Source: Amycolatopsis bartoniae
GTDB taxonomy: Bacteria > Actinomycetota > Actinomycetes > Mycobacteriales > Pseudonocardiaceae
Reading direction: 5' to 3'
Length of the DNA stretch: 64,000 bases
Assembly (NCBI RefSeq): GCF_014191255.1
Contig: NZ_JACHWH010000004.1
Location: forward strand, 62,001-126,000
Shown in pieces: positions 1-8,574 of the stretch (positions are counted from its first letter, which is position 1; each line of letters starts with the position of its first letter). The notes under the pieces were generated by a model, which searched no databases, was not told the origin of the DNA, and saw only the letters and a list, made by a program, of their open reading frames with translations. The translations under genes were made by a program, and so were the position numbers.

Positions 1-11
1 GGCGCGAAGCC

Positions 12-1097
12 GTGGCTGAGCGGACGCTGAAGGTCCTGCTCGACGGCACTCCCCTGCTCGGCGAACGGACGGGGATCGGGCGTTACACCGCCTCGCTGGC
101 CGAGGAACTGGCTTCAAGGTCCGATGTGGACACTCGTGCGGTCGCGTTCACCTTGCGCGGCTGGCGGCGGCTGCGCCACGTCCTCCCGCACGGTGCCCGC
201 GCCCGCGGGATGCCCGTCGCGGCGCGCCTGCTGCGCCGGAGCTGGCTGCACTCGCCGTTCCCGCCCGTCGAACTGTTCGCCGGGCTCGCGGACGTCGTGC
301 ACGGCACCAACTTCGTGCTGCCCCGCGCCGCTCGCGCCGCCGGGGTGCTGACGATCCACGACCTGGCGTTCCTCGACGCCCCGGAAGAGCTCGCGCGGAG
401 TGACCGCGAGCTGCCGCAGCTCGTGCGCCAGGGCGCGAAGCAGGCCCGCGTCATCTGCACGCCGACCGCGGCGGTCGCCGAAACAGTCGCCGAACGGCTC
501 GACGTGCCACGGGAAAAGATTCAGGTGACCCCGCTGGGCGTCGACGCGGCGTGGTTCACCGGGCGGCCACCGAACAAGGAGACGCGCGACCGGCTGCGGT
601 TGCCGTCGGAGTACCTGCTCTACGTCGGCGCCTCGAACCCGCGCAAGGGCCTCGACTGGCTGCGGAAGGCGCACGCCGCCGATCCGGAGCTGCCGCCGCT
701 GGTGTTCTCGGGGCCCGGCCCGGTCAGCGCCTCCGGCCGTGTGCTGCACGCCGGTTATCTGTCCGAAGTGGACCTGCGCAACGTCGTCGCGGGAGCGTCC
801 GCGTTGGTGCTGCCCTCCCGTGACGAGGGTTTCGGGCTGCCGGTGCTGGAAGCGTTGGCCTGCGATGTTCCCGTGGTGTGCACGGACATCCCGGCGTTGC
901 GCGAGATCGCGGGAAGCTTCGCGCGCCTGGTGCCGTACGGCGATGTCGAAGCGCTGGCTGTCGCGATGGGCGAGGCAGTGGCCGAACCCCGCGTCGCGTC
1001 GCTGTCCGTCGGACGCCGCGCGCACGCGGCGGGCTTCACGTGGCGCCACTGCGCGGACGCCACGGTCGAAGCCTACCGGCGCGCCGCGGCGAAGTAG
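12..1097 (+). CDS. GT4-family glycosyltransferase (may extend past window start)
   Basis: A retaining nucleotide-sugar glycosyltransferase of the GT-B fold, probably acting at the cytoplasmic membrane on a cell-wall or capsular glycan. The N-terminal half begins with a beta-strand followed by a GERTGIGRY glycine loop. The C-terminal half carries the GT4 donor-site pattern DEGFGLPVLEALACDVPVV, with the paired acidic residues of the E-x7-E motif. At 361 residues it is a normal length. The GTG at 12 is the first usable start, but the frame stays open to the window edge, so an upstream start cannot be excluded. Its 3' end overlaps the convergent rmlD gene by 25 bases. The neighbouring rhamnose genes suggest a rhamnose or related sugar transfer, which is inference only. 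Confidence 0.85.
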   Translation: MAERTLKVLLDGTPLLGERTGIGRYTASLAEELASRSDVDTRAVAFTLRGWRRLRHVLPHGARARGMPVAARLLRRSWLHSPFPPVELFAGLADVVHGTNFVLPRAARAAGVLTIHDLAFLDAPEELARSDRELPQLVRQGAKQARVICTPTAAVAETVAERLDVPREKIQVTPLGVDAAWFTGRPPNKETRDRLRLPSEYLLYVGASNPRKGLDWLRKAHAADPELPPLVFSGPGPVSASGRVLHAGYLSEVDLRNVVAGASALVLPSRDEGFGLPVLEALACDVPVVCTDIPALREIAGSFARLVPYGDVEALAVAMGEAVAEPRVASLSVGRRAHAAGFTWRHCADATVEAYRRAAAK

Positions 1098-1963
1098 GCG
1101 GAAAGCGCTTCCCGCCACGGGCGCAGCGGCGTCAGCCCCGCGTCCACCCACGACTTGTTGGACAGCACGGAATACGCCGGACGCGGCGCGGGCCGCGGGA
1201 ACTCCTCGGTGGTGCAGGGCTTGACGCGTTCCGGGTCCGCGCCCAGCTCCTCGAAGATCGCCCGGGTGAAGCCGTACCACGTGGTCTCGCCGCCGCCCGT
1301 GCAGTGCAGCACCCGGCGCTCCGGCCCCCGGCCCGCGGCGATGGCCTCGCCGAGTTCGAGCAGCCCGGCAGCCAGATCCGCCGACCACGTCGGCGCTCCC
1401 CGCTGGTCGTCCACAACGGACAGTGTCTCGCGCTCGCCTTCCAGGCGCACCATGGTCTTCACGAAGTTCGACCCGCTCGCCCCGTACACCCACGCGGTAC
1501 GGACCACCCAGGCCCGCGCACCGGAGCCGAGCACCGCGTCCTCCCCCGCTGCCTTCGTGCGGCCGTAAGCACTGCGCGGGCCCACCTCGTCCTCGGGCTC
1601 GTACGGCCGGTCCGCGTCACCGGGGAACACGTAGTCCGTCGACACGTGCACCAGCGGCACACCCCGCGACGAGCAGGCCGCGGCGAGCACGCGCGGACCG
1701 TCCACATTGACCGCGAAGGCGCGCCGCTCGTCGGTTTCCGCCGCGTCGACAGCCGTGTAAGCCGCCGCGTTGATCACCAGCGGCCGGCGGCCCGTCTCCC
1801 GGGCCCGTTCGGCGAGCGCGCCGACCGCCTTGAGCACCGAACCCACGTCGGTCAGGTCCAGCTCCGCCGAACCGGGCGCGGTGACCTCGACGTCCGCCGA
1901 CGCCAGCGCGGCCAGGTCGTGGCCGAGCTGCCCCGTCCCGCCGGGCACCAGCACACTGAGCAT
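1073..1963 (-). CDS. rfbD: dTDP-4-dehydrorhamnose reductase
   Basis: Final step of dTDP-L-rhamnose synthesis, reducing dTDP-4-keto-L-rhamnose with NAD(P)H in the cytoplasm. The N-terminus has a Rossmann glycine motif (VPGGTGQLG), followed by STDYVFPGD and the SDR catalytic YGRTKAAGE (Tyr and Lys), all typical of RmlD. The ATG at 1963 is preferred over a longer reading because a GGAG site sits just upstream and the upstream rmlB stop is 8 bases away. The two genes form an operon. About 296 residues is the usual RmlD length. rmlA and rmlC are not seen in the window. Confidence 0.93.
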   Translation of the reverse strand: MLSVLVPGGTGQLGHDLAALASADVEVTAPGSAELDLTDVGSVLKAVGALAERARETGRRPLVINAAAYTAVDAAETDERRAFAVNVDGPRVLAAACSSRGVPLVHVSTDYVFPGDADRPYEPEDEVGPRSAYGRTKAAGEDAVLGSGARAWVVRTAWVYGASGSNFVKTMVRLEGERETLSVVDDQRGAPTWSADLAAGLLELGEAIAAGRGPERRVLHCTGGGETTWYGFTRAIFEELGADPERVKPCTTEEFPRPAPRPAYSVLSNKSWVDAGLTPLRPWREALSAYFAAARR

Positions 1964-1971
1964 CGGGCTCC

Positions 1972-2964
1972 TCACTTCCCCACCAGCGCGGCGCGTTCCT
2001 TGAGCGGCTCCCACCACGAGCGGTTCTCGCGGTACCACCGCACAGTGTCGGCCAGCCCCTGGTCGAACGGAACCGCGGGGCGGTAACCGAGCTCGGTGCT
2101 GATCTTCGTGATGTCCACCGAGTAACGCCGGTCGTGCCCCTTGCGGTCGGGCACCGGCTCGACCCGGTCCCAGCCCGCGTCGAACGCGGCCAGCAGCCGC
2201 TCGGTGAGCTCGCGGTTGGTCAGCTCGGTGCCGCCGCCGATGTTGTAGACCTCGCCCGCCCGGCCGGATTCCGCGACCAGCTGGATGCCGCGGCAGTGAT
2301 CGTCCACGTGCAGCCAGTCACGGACGTTCAGCCCGTCGCCGTAGAGCGGGACTTTCCCGCCGTCGAGCAGGTTGGTGACGAACAGCGGGATGACCTTTTC
2401 CGGGAACTGGTACGGACCGTAGTTGTTCGAGCACCGCGTCACACACACCGGCAGGCCGTGCGTGCGGAAGAACGCGCGGGCGAGCAGGTCGGAGGACGCC
2501 TTCGACGCCGAGTAGGGGGAATTCGGCTCCAGCGCGTGGTCCTCGGGCCACGAGCCCTCGTCGATCGACCCGTACACCTCGTCGGTGGACACGTGCACGA
2601 ACTTGCCCACCCCCGCGCCCAGCGCCGCCTGCAGCAACGTCTGCGTGCCCAGCACGTTGGTCAGCACGAAGTCCGCCGAACCGAGGATCGAGCGGTCCAC
2701 ATGCGACTCGGCGGCGAAGTGCACCACCAGGTCGACGCCCGTCATCAGCTCCGACACCAGCGCCCCGTCACAGATGTCGCCCTGGACGAACTTCAACCGC
2801 GGGCTTTCGGCCACCGGCGCGAGGTTCGCCGGGTTGCCCGCGTACGTCAGCTTGTCCAGCACCACGACCTCGGCATCGGCGAGCGCCGGGTACGCCCCCG
2901 ACAACGCCTGCCGCACGTAGTGCGATCCGATGAAACCCGCTCCCCCGGTCACCAGCACCCGCAT
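1972..2964 (-). CDS. rfbB: dTDP-glucose 4,6-dehydratase
   Basis: Converts dTDP-glucose to dTDP-4-keto-6-deoxyglucose, the second step of dTDP-rhamnose synthesis. The protein (330 aa) opens with the NAD-binding GGAGFIGSHYVR motif. It carries the AAESHVDRSI motif, the STDEVYG block with the catalytic Thr-Asp-Glu, and YSASKASSD with catalytic Tyr and Lys. It starts at ATG with an AGGAGG site upstream and is the first gene of the rfbB-rfbD pair. It diverges from the LCP gene at 3090 across a 125-base promoter region. In actinomycetes this sugar feeds the arabinogalactan-peptidoglycan linker or, less often, secondary metabolites; the LCP neighbours favour the cell wall. Confidence 0.95.
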   Translation of the reverse strand: MRVLVTGGAGFIGSHYVRQALSGAYPALADAEVVVLDKLTYAGNPANLAPVAESPRLKFVQGDICDGALVSELMTGVDLVVHFAAESHVDRSILGSADFVLTNVLGTQTLLQAALGAGVGKFVHVSTDEVYGSIDEGSWPEDHALEPNSPYSASKASSDLLARAFFRTHGLPVCVTRCSNNYGPYQFPEKVIPLFVTNLLDGGKVPLYGDGLNVRDWLHVDDHCRGIQLVAESGRAGEVYNIGGGTELTNRELTERLLAAFDAGWDRVEPVPDRKGHDRRYSVDITKISTELGYRPAVPFDQGLADTVRWYRENRSWWEPLKERAALVGK

Positions 2965-3089
2965 GGGTCACGCCCTCCTGTACATCGATTTCGTGCAACC
3001 CGGGCAACGTAACCCAGCCGAGACACGTCTCAGTAGAGGGAACAGTAATCTGGAAGCATTCACCAAGCCTGGGGGCAGGAGGAGCGAGC
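2965..3089. promoter_or_regulatory. Divergent promoter region, rfbB / LCP gene
   Basis: 125 bases between two divergently read envelope genes. It contains an inverted repeat with arms GAGAC/GTCTC separated by two bases near 3022 and a TAATCT -10-like hexamer on the plus strand near 3046. No convincing -35 could be paired. The GGCAGGAGG site ahead of 3090 belongs to the LCP gene. Confidence 0.4.
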
Positions 3090-4403
3090 GTGACCGACGG
3101 GGTTGCGACCCGCCAGGATGACGCTGCGGAGGAAGTTCCCGACTGGCCCCCTCCGCCCGTCCCTTCACCGAGACGGCGCCACCGCCGCCACTGGTTCGCG
3201 GTCTTCGCGTTGCGCGGCGCGCGGTCGCTGGTCGCGCTCGTGTCGGCGGCCGTGCTGGTGCTCACGTGGTACGGCTGGCAGTTCGTCGGCGACCCCAACA
3301 GCGGGCTCGCCACCAGCGAAGTCTTCGAGGACAACCAACTGCACGCGGTCCCGCTGGACGGCGCGGTGGACATCCTGCTCGTCGGCATGGACAGCCGCAC
3401 CGACGAGCAGGGCAACCCGCTGCCGCGCGAGGTGCTGGACATGCTGCACGCCGGGGACTCCAACGGCGAGAAGCAGACCGACACGATGATCCTCGTGCAC
3501 ATCCCGCAGGACGGCCGCCGCGCGGTGGCGATCTCCTTCCCGCGCGACTCGTGGGTGGAACTCGCCGGGGGCTACGGCAAGCACAAACTCAACGGCGCGT
3601 TCGTCTACGCCTACAACGACCGGTTCCACCAGCTGCAGCAGAAGGGCGTGGACCTGAAGGAGGCCGAGCGGCAGGCGAAGATCGCCGGCAGGCGCAACCT
3701 GGTCACCACGCTCGAGAACCTCATGGGCAAGCCCGGCATGATCGACCGCTACGCCGAGGTGAACCTGGCGAGCTTCTACGAGGTCACGAAGGCGCTCGGG
3801 GGCGTCGACGTGTGCCTGAACAAGCCGGTGCACGAGCGCAACTCCGGCGTGGACCTGCCCGCCGGGAGGCAGACCGTCGAAGGCGTGCAGGCGCTGGCGT
3901 TCGTGCGGCAGCGCTACGACCTGCCCAACGGCGACCTCGACCGCATCGCGCGGCAGCAGGCGTTCCTGTCCGGGCTCGCGCGCAAGGTGCTGTCGCGGGA
4001 CGTGCTGGCGAACCCGGGCAAGCTCAGCGACGTGATCGCGGCCGTGAAGAAGTCGGTGGTGCTGTCCGACAACTGGGACCTGGTGCAGTTCGCCGGTCAG
4101 CTGCGGGGGCTGGACAGCGGACGGATCGAGTTCCACACCGTCCCGACGCTCGGCAACGCGGTCATCGGCGGCGCCGACGTGCTGCGCGTCGACGTCCAGC
4201 AGGTGCAGGGGTTCGTCGAGGGGCTGACGGCCGACCCGGGCGCCACCACGAGCGCCACGCCGCCTCCGCCGACCACCACGACCTCGGTGTCGAAGCCGCC
4301 TTCCGCCAAACGGTCGAGCGCGCCGTCCACCAGCGTGTCCCCTTCGCTTCCGGCCAGCACCGAGGCGCCGATCACGGGTGGTGAAGTCGCCTGTGTGAAC
4401 TGA
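3090..4403 (+). CDS. LCP (LytR-CpsA-Psr) family cell-wall glycopolymer ligase
   Basis: Membrane-anchored enzyme expected to attach an undecaprenyl-phosphate-linked glycopolymer (arabinogalactan in mycolata) to peptidoglycan. The 437-residue chain has a cytoplasmic basic N-terminus, one membrane helix at about residues 45-68, then an extracellular LCP domain. LCP hallmarks are the VDILLVGMDSRTDEQGNPLP block, DTMILVHIP, ISFPRDSWV with the conserved Arg and Asp, and ALAFVRQRYDLPNGDLDR. A Pro/Thr/Ser-rich tail follows. The GTG start is fixed by GGCAGGAGG seven bases upstream. It is followed 55 bases later by a paralogue on the same strand. Confidence 0.92.
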   Translation: MTDGVATRQDDAAEEVPDWPPPPVPSPRRRHRRHWFAVFALRGARSLVALVSAAVLVLTWYGWQFVGDPNSGLATSEVFEDNQLHAVPLDGAVDILLVGMDSRTDEQGNPLPREVLDMLHAGDSNGEKQTDTMILVHIPQDGRRAVAISFPRDSWVELAGGYGKHKLNGAFVYAYNDRFHQLQQKGVDLKEAERQAKIAGRRNLVTTLENLMGKPGMIDRYAEVNLASFYEVTKALGGVDVCLNKPVHERNSGVDLPAGRQTVEGVQALAFVRQRYDLPNGDLDRIARQQAFLSGLARKVLSRDVLANPGKLSDVIAAVKKSVVLSDNWDLVQFAGQLRGLDSGRIEFHTVPTLGNAVIGGADVLRVDVQQVQGFVEGLTADPGATTSATPPPPTTTTSVSKPPSAKRSSAPSTSVSPSLPASTEAPITGGEVACVN

Positions 4404-4458
4404 CCCCCGTGCCTTAACCTGGACCGGAGGGCAGGGGCGAGCAGGGGGAGACACCAGG

Positions 4459-5661
4459 GTGGACGACGAGCCGGAGTGGCCGGCTGAGGAGCCGGTCGCG
4501 GAGCCGGCTCCGGACTCGGCCGGGCCGGCGCCGCGGAGACGGTCGGTCCCCCGGCGCGTGGGGCAGGTCGTGCTGGCGCTGCTGTCGGTGGTGGCACTGG
4601 TGGCAACGGGGTACGCGTACCTGACGTACCACCAGGTGCAGGGCGACCTGCACACGACGGACGTGCTCGGCGAGCCCGATTCTCCCGACGTGCAGGCGCC
4701 GCCCGCGGACGACGGCGCGGAGGACATCCTGCTGGTCGGCGTGGACGCGCGGACGGACATGCAGGGCAACCCGCTGCCGCTGTCGGTGCTCAAGACGCTG
4801 CGCACCGAGCAGACCGGCGCCATCAACACCGACACGCTGATCATCCTGCGGGTGCCGAAGAACGGCGGGAAGCCGGTCGCGATCTCCATCCCGCGGGACA
4901 CGTGGGTGACCGTGCCCAAGGGTGGCCAGGCGAAGATCAACTCGGTGTTCGGCACCACGAAGGCGGCGGCCGCGGCGCAGCTGCGCGCCCAGGGCAAGCG
5001 GGACCAGGCGGAGATCGAGCGGGACTCGGACCAGGCGGGCCGCAAGGCGCTGGTCCAGACCATCCAGGACTTCACGCAGGTGCGCGTCGACCACTACGCG
5101 GAGGTGAACCTGCTCGGGTTCTACCTCATCACCGAGGCGCTCGGCGGTGTGCAGGTGTGCCTCAGCCACGCGACGGAGGACAAGGACTCGGGGGCGGACT
5201 TCAGCGCCGGACTGCACACCGTGACGGGCGCCGAGGCGCTGTCGTTCGTGCGGCAGCGGAAGAACCTGCCGCGCGGCGACCTCGACCGGATCGTGCGGCA
5301 GCAGGTGTTCCTCGGGTCGGCGCTGCACAAGGTGCTGACCGCGGGGGTGCTGACGAGCCCGTCGAAGATGAGCGACCTGACCGACGCGCTGCACAAGTCG
5401 CTGGTGCTGGACCCGGACTTCGACCTGCTGCAGTTCGCGGAGAAGGCGAAGGGCCTGGCGTCGGGTGACGTGACGTTCGAGACGATCCCGGTGATCACGA
5501 TCAACGGCCGCAGCCCCGACGGGCAGAGCATCGTGGAGGTCGACCCCAAGGCGGTGCAGCAGTACGTCGCCGGCCTGGCGGGCCGCACGGGCGGCGGGGG
5601 TGCGGCTTCCGGCGGGGGGTTCGCGCAAGCCAGCATCAACGGCGTGACGTGCGTGAACTAG
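4459..5661 (+). CDS. LCP family cell-wall glycopolymer ligase, second copy
   Basis: Paralogue of the preceding gene with the same order: acidic and proline-rich cytoplasmic N-terminus, one membrane helix (about residues 36-58) and an extracellular LCP domain. Matching blocks are EDILLVGVDARTDMQGNPLP, DTLIILRVPK, ISIPRDTWV and LSFVRQRKNLPRGDLDR. The tail is short and Gly-rich rather than Ser/Thr-rich. It starts at GTG with GGGGGAG upstream. The two LCP genes probably arose by tandem duplication and may attach different polymers, which cannot be read from sequence. Confidence 0.92.
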   Translation: MDDEPEWPAEEPVAEPAPDSAGPAPRRRSVPRRVGQVVLALLSVVALVATGYAYLTYHQVQGDLHTTDVLGEPDSPDVQAPPADDGAEDILLVGVDARTDMQGNPLPLSVLKTLRTEQTGAINTDTLIILRVPKNGGKPVAISIPRDTWVTVPKGGQAKINSVFGTTKAAAAAQLRAQGKRDQAEIERDSDQAGRKALVQTIQDFTQVRVDHYAEVNLLGFYLITEALGGVQVCLSHATEDKDSGADFSAGLHTVTGAEALSFVRQRKNLPRGDLDRIVRQQVFLGSALHKVLTAGVLTSPSKMSDLTDALHKSLVLDPDFDLLQFAEKAKGLASGDVTFETIPVITINGRSPDGQSIVEVDPKAVQQYVAGLAGRTGGGGAASGGGFAQASINGVTCVN

Positions 5662-5670
5662 GTTGGCCTG

Positions 5671-6348
5671 GTGAGCCTCACTGACCGCCTGTTGCGCCCG
5701 CTGTCCCCGTCACGTCCGCTGATCACGCACTACGACGACGCGGCCGGGACGCGCGTCGAGCTGTCCGTGGCGACGGTGGCCAACTGGGCTGCGAAGACGG
5801 CGAACTGGCTGGTGGAGGAGTTCGACGTCGAGCCGGGTGACGAGGTGGCCGTGCGGCTGCCCGCGCACTGGCAGACCGCGGGGGTGCTGCTGGGCGCCTG
5901 GTGGTGCGGGGCGCACGTGGTGGCGGAGTCGCCGAGCGCGCGGGTTTCGTTCGTCGCGCAGGGAGCGCCTGTCGTGGGGACCACGGCGGTGGTCGCGCTC
6001 GACCCGATGGGCCGGGGCCTGACGTCGCCGCCGCCGGACGGGGCACTGGACTACCTCGCGGAGGCGCGCATCGCGGGCGACACGTTCAGCCCGCTGGTGC
6101 CCATCGATGGCGACACCCCGGCGCTGGCCGGGTCCACAGTGGACGAGGTCTTCGAGTCCGCGCCGCGGGTGGCCGAGGGGGCGCGCGTGCTGTCCACTGT
6201 GGAGTGGACCGTGCCGGAGGGCGTGTTGCGTGGTTTCGTCGGCCCGCTCGCGGCGGGTGCACACCTGGTGCAGGTGTCCAATCCGGACCTGGCCAAGCTG
6301 GAAGACCGCCGCCGAGCCGAACGCACCACGGCTGATTTGTTGGACTGA
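5671..6348 (+). CDS. TIGR03089-family protein (truncated AMP-ligase fold)
   Basis: A 225-residue actinobacterial protein of the TIGR03089 type. It looks like the N-terminal subdomain of an acyl/aryl-AMP ligase (the NWLVEEFDVEPGDEVAVRLPAHWQTAGVLLGAWW region) but lacks the P-loop, A8 motif and C-terminal lid of a working adenylating enzyme. Catalysis is therefore unlikely and its role is unknown. It begins ten bases after the second LCP gene and could be cotranscribed with it. The GTG start has only a weak ribosome-binding site. Family members commonly sit beside LCP genes in actinomycetes. Confidence 0.8.
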   Translation: MSLTDRLLRPLSPSRPLITHYDDAAGTRVELSVATVANWAAKTANWLVEEFDVEPGDEVAVRLPAHWQTAGVLLGAWWCGAHVVAESPSARVSFVAQGAPVVGTTAVVALDPMGRGLTSPPPDGALDYLAEARIAGDTFSPLVPIDGDTPALAGSTVDEVFESAPRVAEGARVLSTVEWTVPEGVLRGFVGPLAAGAHLVQVSNPDLAKLEDRRRAERTTADLLD

Positions 6349-6381
6349 CCGGGCGCCCGCCACGCTGCGGGTGTCCGGTCG

Positions 6382-6809
6382 TCAGGCCGTCTGCAGCTCG
6401 CGCCGCTGGGCGAGCCTGCGCCAGAACAGGAAGTGGTCCAGCGAGAGGCGCCCGCCGTTGAAGCCGAGCGCCAGTGCCGCGGCGCAGAGGGCCAGTACCA
6501 GTTCGTAGCCGCCCTGACCGGTCAGGCCGTGGTCGAGGTGGACGTAGAAGATCGCGCCGATCATGTCCACCGCGAACGCGATGCCGAGGAGCGGCAGCGC
6601 GAGGCCGAGCATGAACGCGATCGCGCCGGCCGTCTCGACCGCGATGAGGAAGACCGCCGAGACCGACGGCAGCGGGATGCCCATCCCGGTGGTCATGTTC
6701 GTGACGCCGCTGACCCCCATGTCCCACTTCTGCAGACCGTGCGCGAGGAAGACCGCCCCGACCCCGATGCGCCGAGAAGGGCCGCCACGTCCTGGACTCG
6801 TGCGTACAT
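6382..6809 (-). pseudogene. DoxX-family membrane protein, apparent frameshift
   Basis: Four-helix DoxX membrane protein. The natural start (ATG at 6809, GGAGA upstream) gives MYARVQDVAALL, then the reading frame breaks. The rest of the family sequence (RIGVGAVFLAHGLQKWDMGVSG onward, through helices ending near HFLFWRRLAQRR) continues in the -1-shifted frame to the stop at 6382. One base appears to be missing near 6768-6775, in a GC-rich run. Joined, the two parts give a normal DoxX of about 142 residues. An ATG at 6720 would give only a 112-residue protein lacking the first helix. This is either a real inactivating frameshift or a sequencing error. Confidence 0.7.
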
Positions 6810-6822
6810 CGGCTCTCCGTAC

Positions 6823-6836
6823 GTTGAAGTTTCAAC
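6823..6836. promoter_or_regulatory. Perfect palindrome GTTGAAGTTTCAAC upstream of DoxX gene
   Basis: Inverted repeat with six-base arms GTTGAA/TTCAAC and a two-base centre, 14 bases upstream of the DoxX start. This form is typical of MarR-family operators placed in front of DoxX genes. A 13-of-14 match lies upstream of the FAD monooxygenase gene at 60786-60799. Confidence 0.6.
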
Positions 6837-6932
6837 TACAGAAGGCGACCATACCGGAGGTACGTGAAGGAGGGGTGAATTTCCCACCGGATGGACCAGT
6901 GGACGGTTGCTCTCGGCGGTCCGGCTGGAGCG

Positions 6933-7076
6933 TCAGGTGCCGACGGGTTTCTCGATGAGCAGCACACAAGCGACGACGCCGGCCAGGAACCACCAGGCAT
7001 CACCGTTCGCCGCCGCCGCGATGATCCCGAGGACCACCGCGGCAAACGCCAGGACGGGAGTGGCATCCTTCGCCAT
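6933..7076 (-). CDS. 47-residue membrane peptide, unknown function
   Basis: A short gene with ATG at 7076 and TGA at 6933. The product begins MAKDATPVLAFAAVVLGIIA and has two hydrophobic stretches, roughly residues 7-23 and 27-42. The second contains a Trp pair (AWWF) and the chain ends IEKPVGT. This predicts two short membrane helices with both ends cytoplasmic. No family is recognised. Support comes from the coherent hydrophobic pattern and from an inverted repeat about 40 bases upstream. The reading frame on the opposite strand looks like its shadow. It could be a small subunit or a stress peptide, but nothing in the sequence decides this. Confidence 0.55.
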   Translation of the reverse strand: MAKDATPVLAFAAVVLGIIAAAANGDAWWFLAGVVACVLLIEKPVGT

Positions 7077-7318
7077 GGGTCCAGCCTGCCCTATCAGCGG
7101 TACGCCGGAGGTGTGAAATCGGGTGGCGATTTCAGAGACGGCGGCAAGTGGCCCCTCGCACCGCCCGGAGAGAGCCTGCTTGGGGGAAGGCGGCCACGTG
7201 AATTCGTCAGCCCAAGCGGGCTCGGCAGGCCATCGACGCGATGTTCGGGCGGCCCGGCTCCCCTGACAGCCTGATCATGGAAACCGAGGCCCGCCCGAAC
7301 TACCGGATCAAGATCAAC
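7077..7318. other. Intergenic region with an 8-bp inverted repeat
   Basis: This 242-base stretch separates the 47-residue gene from the end of the acyl-CoA dehydrogenase gene. At 7114-7134 it holds the inverted repeat TGAAATCG-N5-CGATTTCA, in operator position for the small gene. I see no convincing gene in the remainder. Confidence 0.4.
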
Positions 7319-8470
7319 CTAACCCTTCAGCAGCGCACGGGCCATGACCATCCGCTGGATCTGGTTCGTGCCCTCGTAGATCTGCGTGATCTTCGCGTCC
7401 CGCATCATGCGTTCCACCGGGAAGTCGCGCGTGTAGCCCGCGCCGCCGAAGAGCTGGACCGCGTCGGTGGTCACCGACATCGCCACGTCGGACGCGTAGG
7501 ACTTCGCCGCCGAGGCCATGAAGCCCGCGCGGGCGTCGCCGCGTTCCGAGGCCGCCGCGGAGGCGTACACCAGGTGGCGCGCCGCCTCGATCTTGGTGCC
7601 CATGTCGGCCAGCATGAACTGCACGCCCTGGAACTCGGCGATCGCCTTGCCGAACTGCTTGCGCTCCTTCACGTACGCCACCGCCGCGTCCAGCGCGCCC
7701 TGCGCGATCCCCAGCGCCTGCGCCCCGATCGTCGGCCGCGTGTGGTCCAGCGTCGCCAGCGCCGTCTTCAGGCCCGTGCCGGGCTCACCGATGATCCGGT
7801 CCGCCGGAATGGTGCAGTTCTCGAAGTAGATCTCCCGCGTCGGCGAGCCCTTGATGCCCAGCTTGCGCTCCTTCGGCCCCACCGAGAAGCCCGGGTCGTC
7901 CTTGTGCACCGCGAACGCCGAGATCCCGCGCGCCTTCTTCTCCGCGTTCGGGTCCGTCACCGCCATCACCGTGTACCACGTGGACTCACCCGCATTGGTG
8001 ATCCACGCCTTGGTGCCGTTGAGCACCCAGTGATCCCCGTCCAGGACCGCCCGCGTGCGCATGGACGCGGTGTCCGAACCGGCCTCGCGCTCGGACAGGC
8101 CGTACGACGCCGACGCACCCGCCGCGATGTCCGGCAGCACCAGCTTCTTCAGCTCCTCCGACGCCGACAGGATGATCGGCTGCGTGCCCAGCTTGTTCAC
8201 CGCCGGGATGAGCGAAGCCGACGCGTCGACCCGCGCGACCTCCTCGATCACGATGCACGCCGCGACCGCGTCCGCACCCTGGCCCTCGTACTCCTCCGGG
8301 ATGTGCACGGCGTTGAACCCGGCCGCGTTCAGCGCCTTCAACGCCTCCACCGGATAGCGCTCCTGCTCGTCGACCTCGGCGGCGTACGGAGCGATCTCCT
8401 TCTCCGCCAGCGCGCGCACGGCGGCCCGCAGCTCTTCGTGCTCCTCGGCCAACTGGTACAAGCCCGACAC
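7319..8470 (-). CDS. Acyl-CoA dehydrogenase
   Basis: FAD enzyme that introduces the alpha-beta double bond in acyl-CoA beta-oxidation and passes electrons to ETF. Domain order is standard: an N-terminal helical domain (YQLAEEHEELRAAVRALAEKEI), a middle beta domain (YGLSEREAGSD, WITNAGE) and a C-terminal helical domain. The C-terminus has QLFGGAGYTRDFPVERMMRDAKI and YEGTNQIQRMVMAR, whose Glu is the usual catalytic base. The GTG at 8470 is chosen because GAGGAGGG lies just upstream; this gives 383 residues, the normal size. It diverges from an acyl-CoA ligase, so the pair probably serves one fatty or branched acid pathway. Confidence 0.93.
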   Translation of the reverse strand: MSGLYQLAEEHEELRAAVRALAEKEIAPYAAEVDEQERYPVEALKALNAAGFNAVHIPEEYEGQGADAVAACIVIEEVARVDASASLIPAVNKLGTQPIILSASEELKKLVLPDIAAGASASYGLSEREAGSDTASMRTRAVLDGDHWVLNGTKAWITNAGESTWYTVMAVTDPNAEKKARGISAFAVHKDDPGFSVGPKERKLGIKGSPTREIYFENCTIPADRIIGEPGTGLKTALATLDHTRPTIGAQALGIAQGALDAAVAYVKERKQFGKAIAEFQGVQFMLADMGTKIEAARHLVYASAAASERGDARAGFMASAAKSYASDVAMSVTTDAVQLFGGAGYTRDFPVERMMRDAKITQIYEGTNQIQRMVMARALLKG

Positions 8471-8574
8471 CGGTGTCCACCCTCCTCGCGCGGCAACTTC
8501 TCCAATCGATGTTAGCGCTCGTTCACCACCTGATTCCTGTGTCCTGGACCGCAAAACCGCCTTATGGTGGAGTG
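8471..8574. promoter_or_regulatory. Divergent promoter region, acyl-CoA dehydrogenase / acyl-CoA ligase
   Basis: 104 bases between two divergent fatty-acid genes, the only place for both promoters and for a shared regulator site. The least GC-rich part is 8511-8545. I could not identify a strict palindrome or a consensus -35/-10 pair. Confidence 0.4.
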
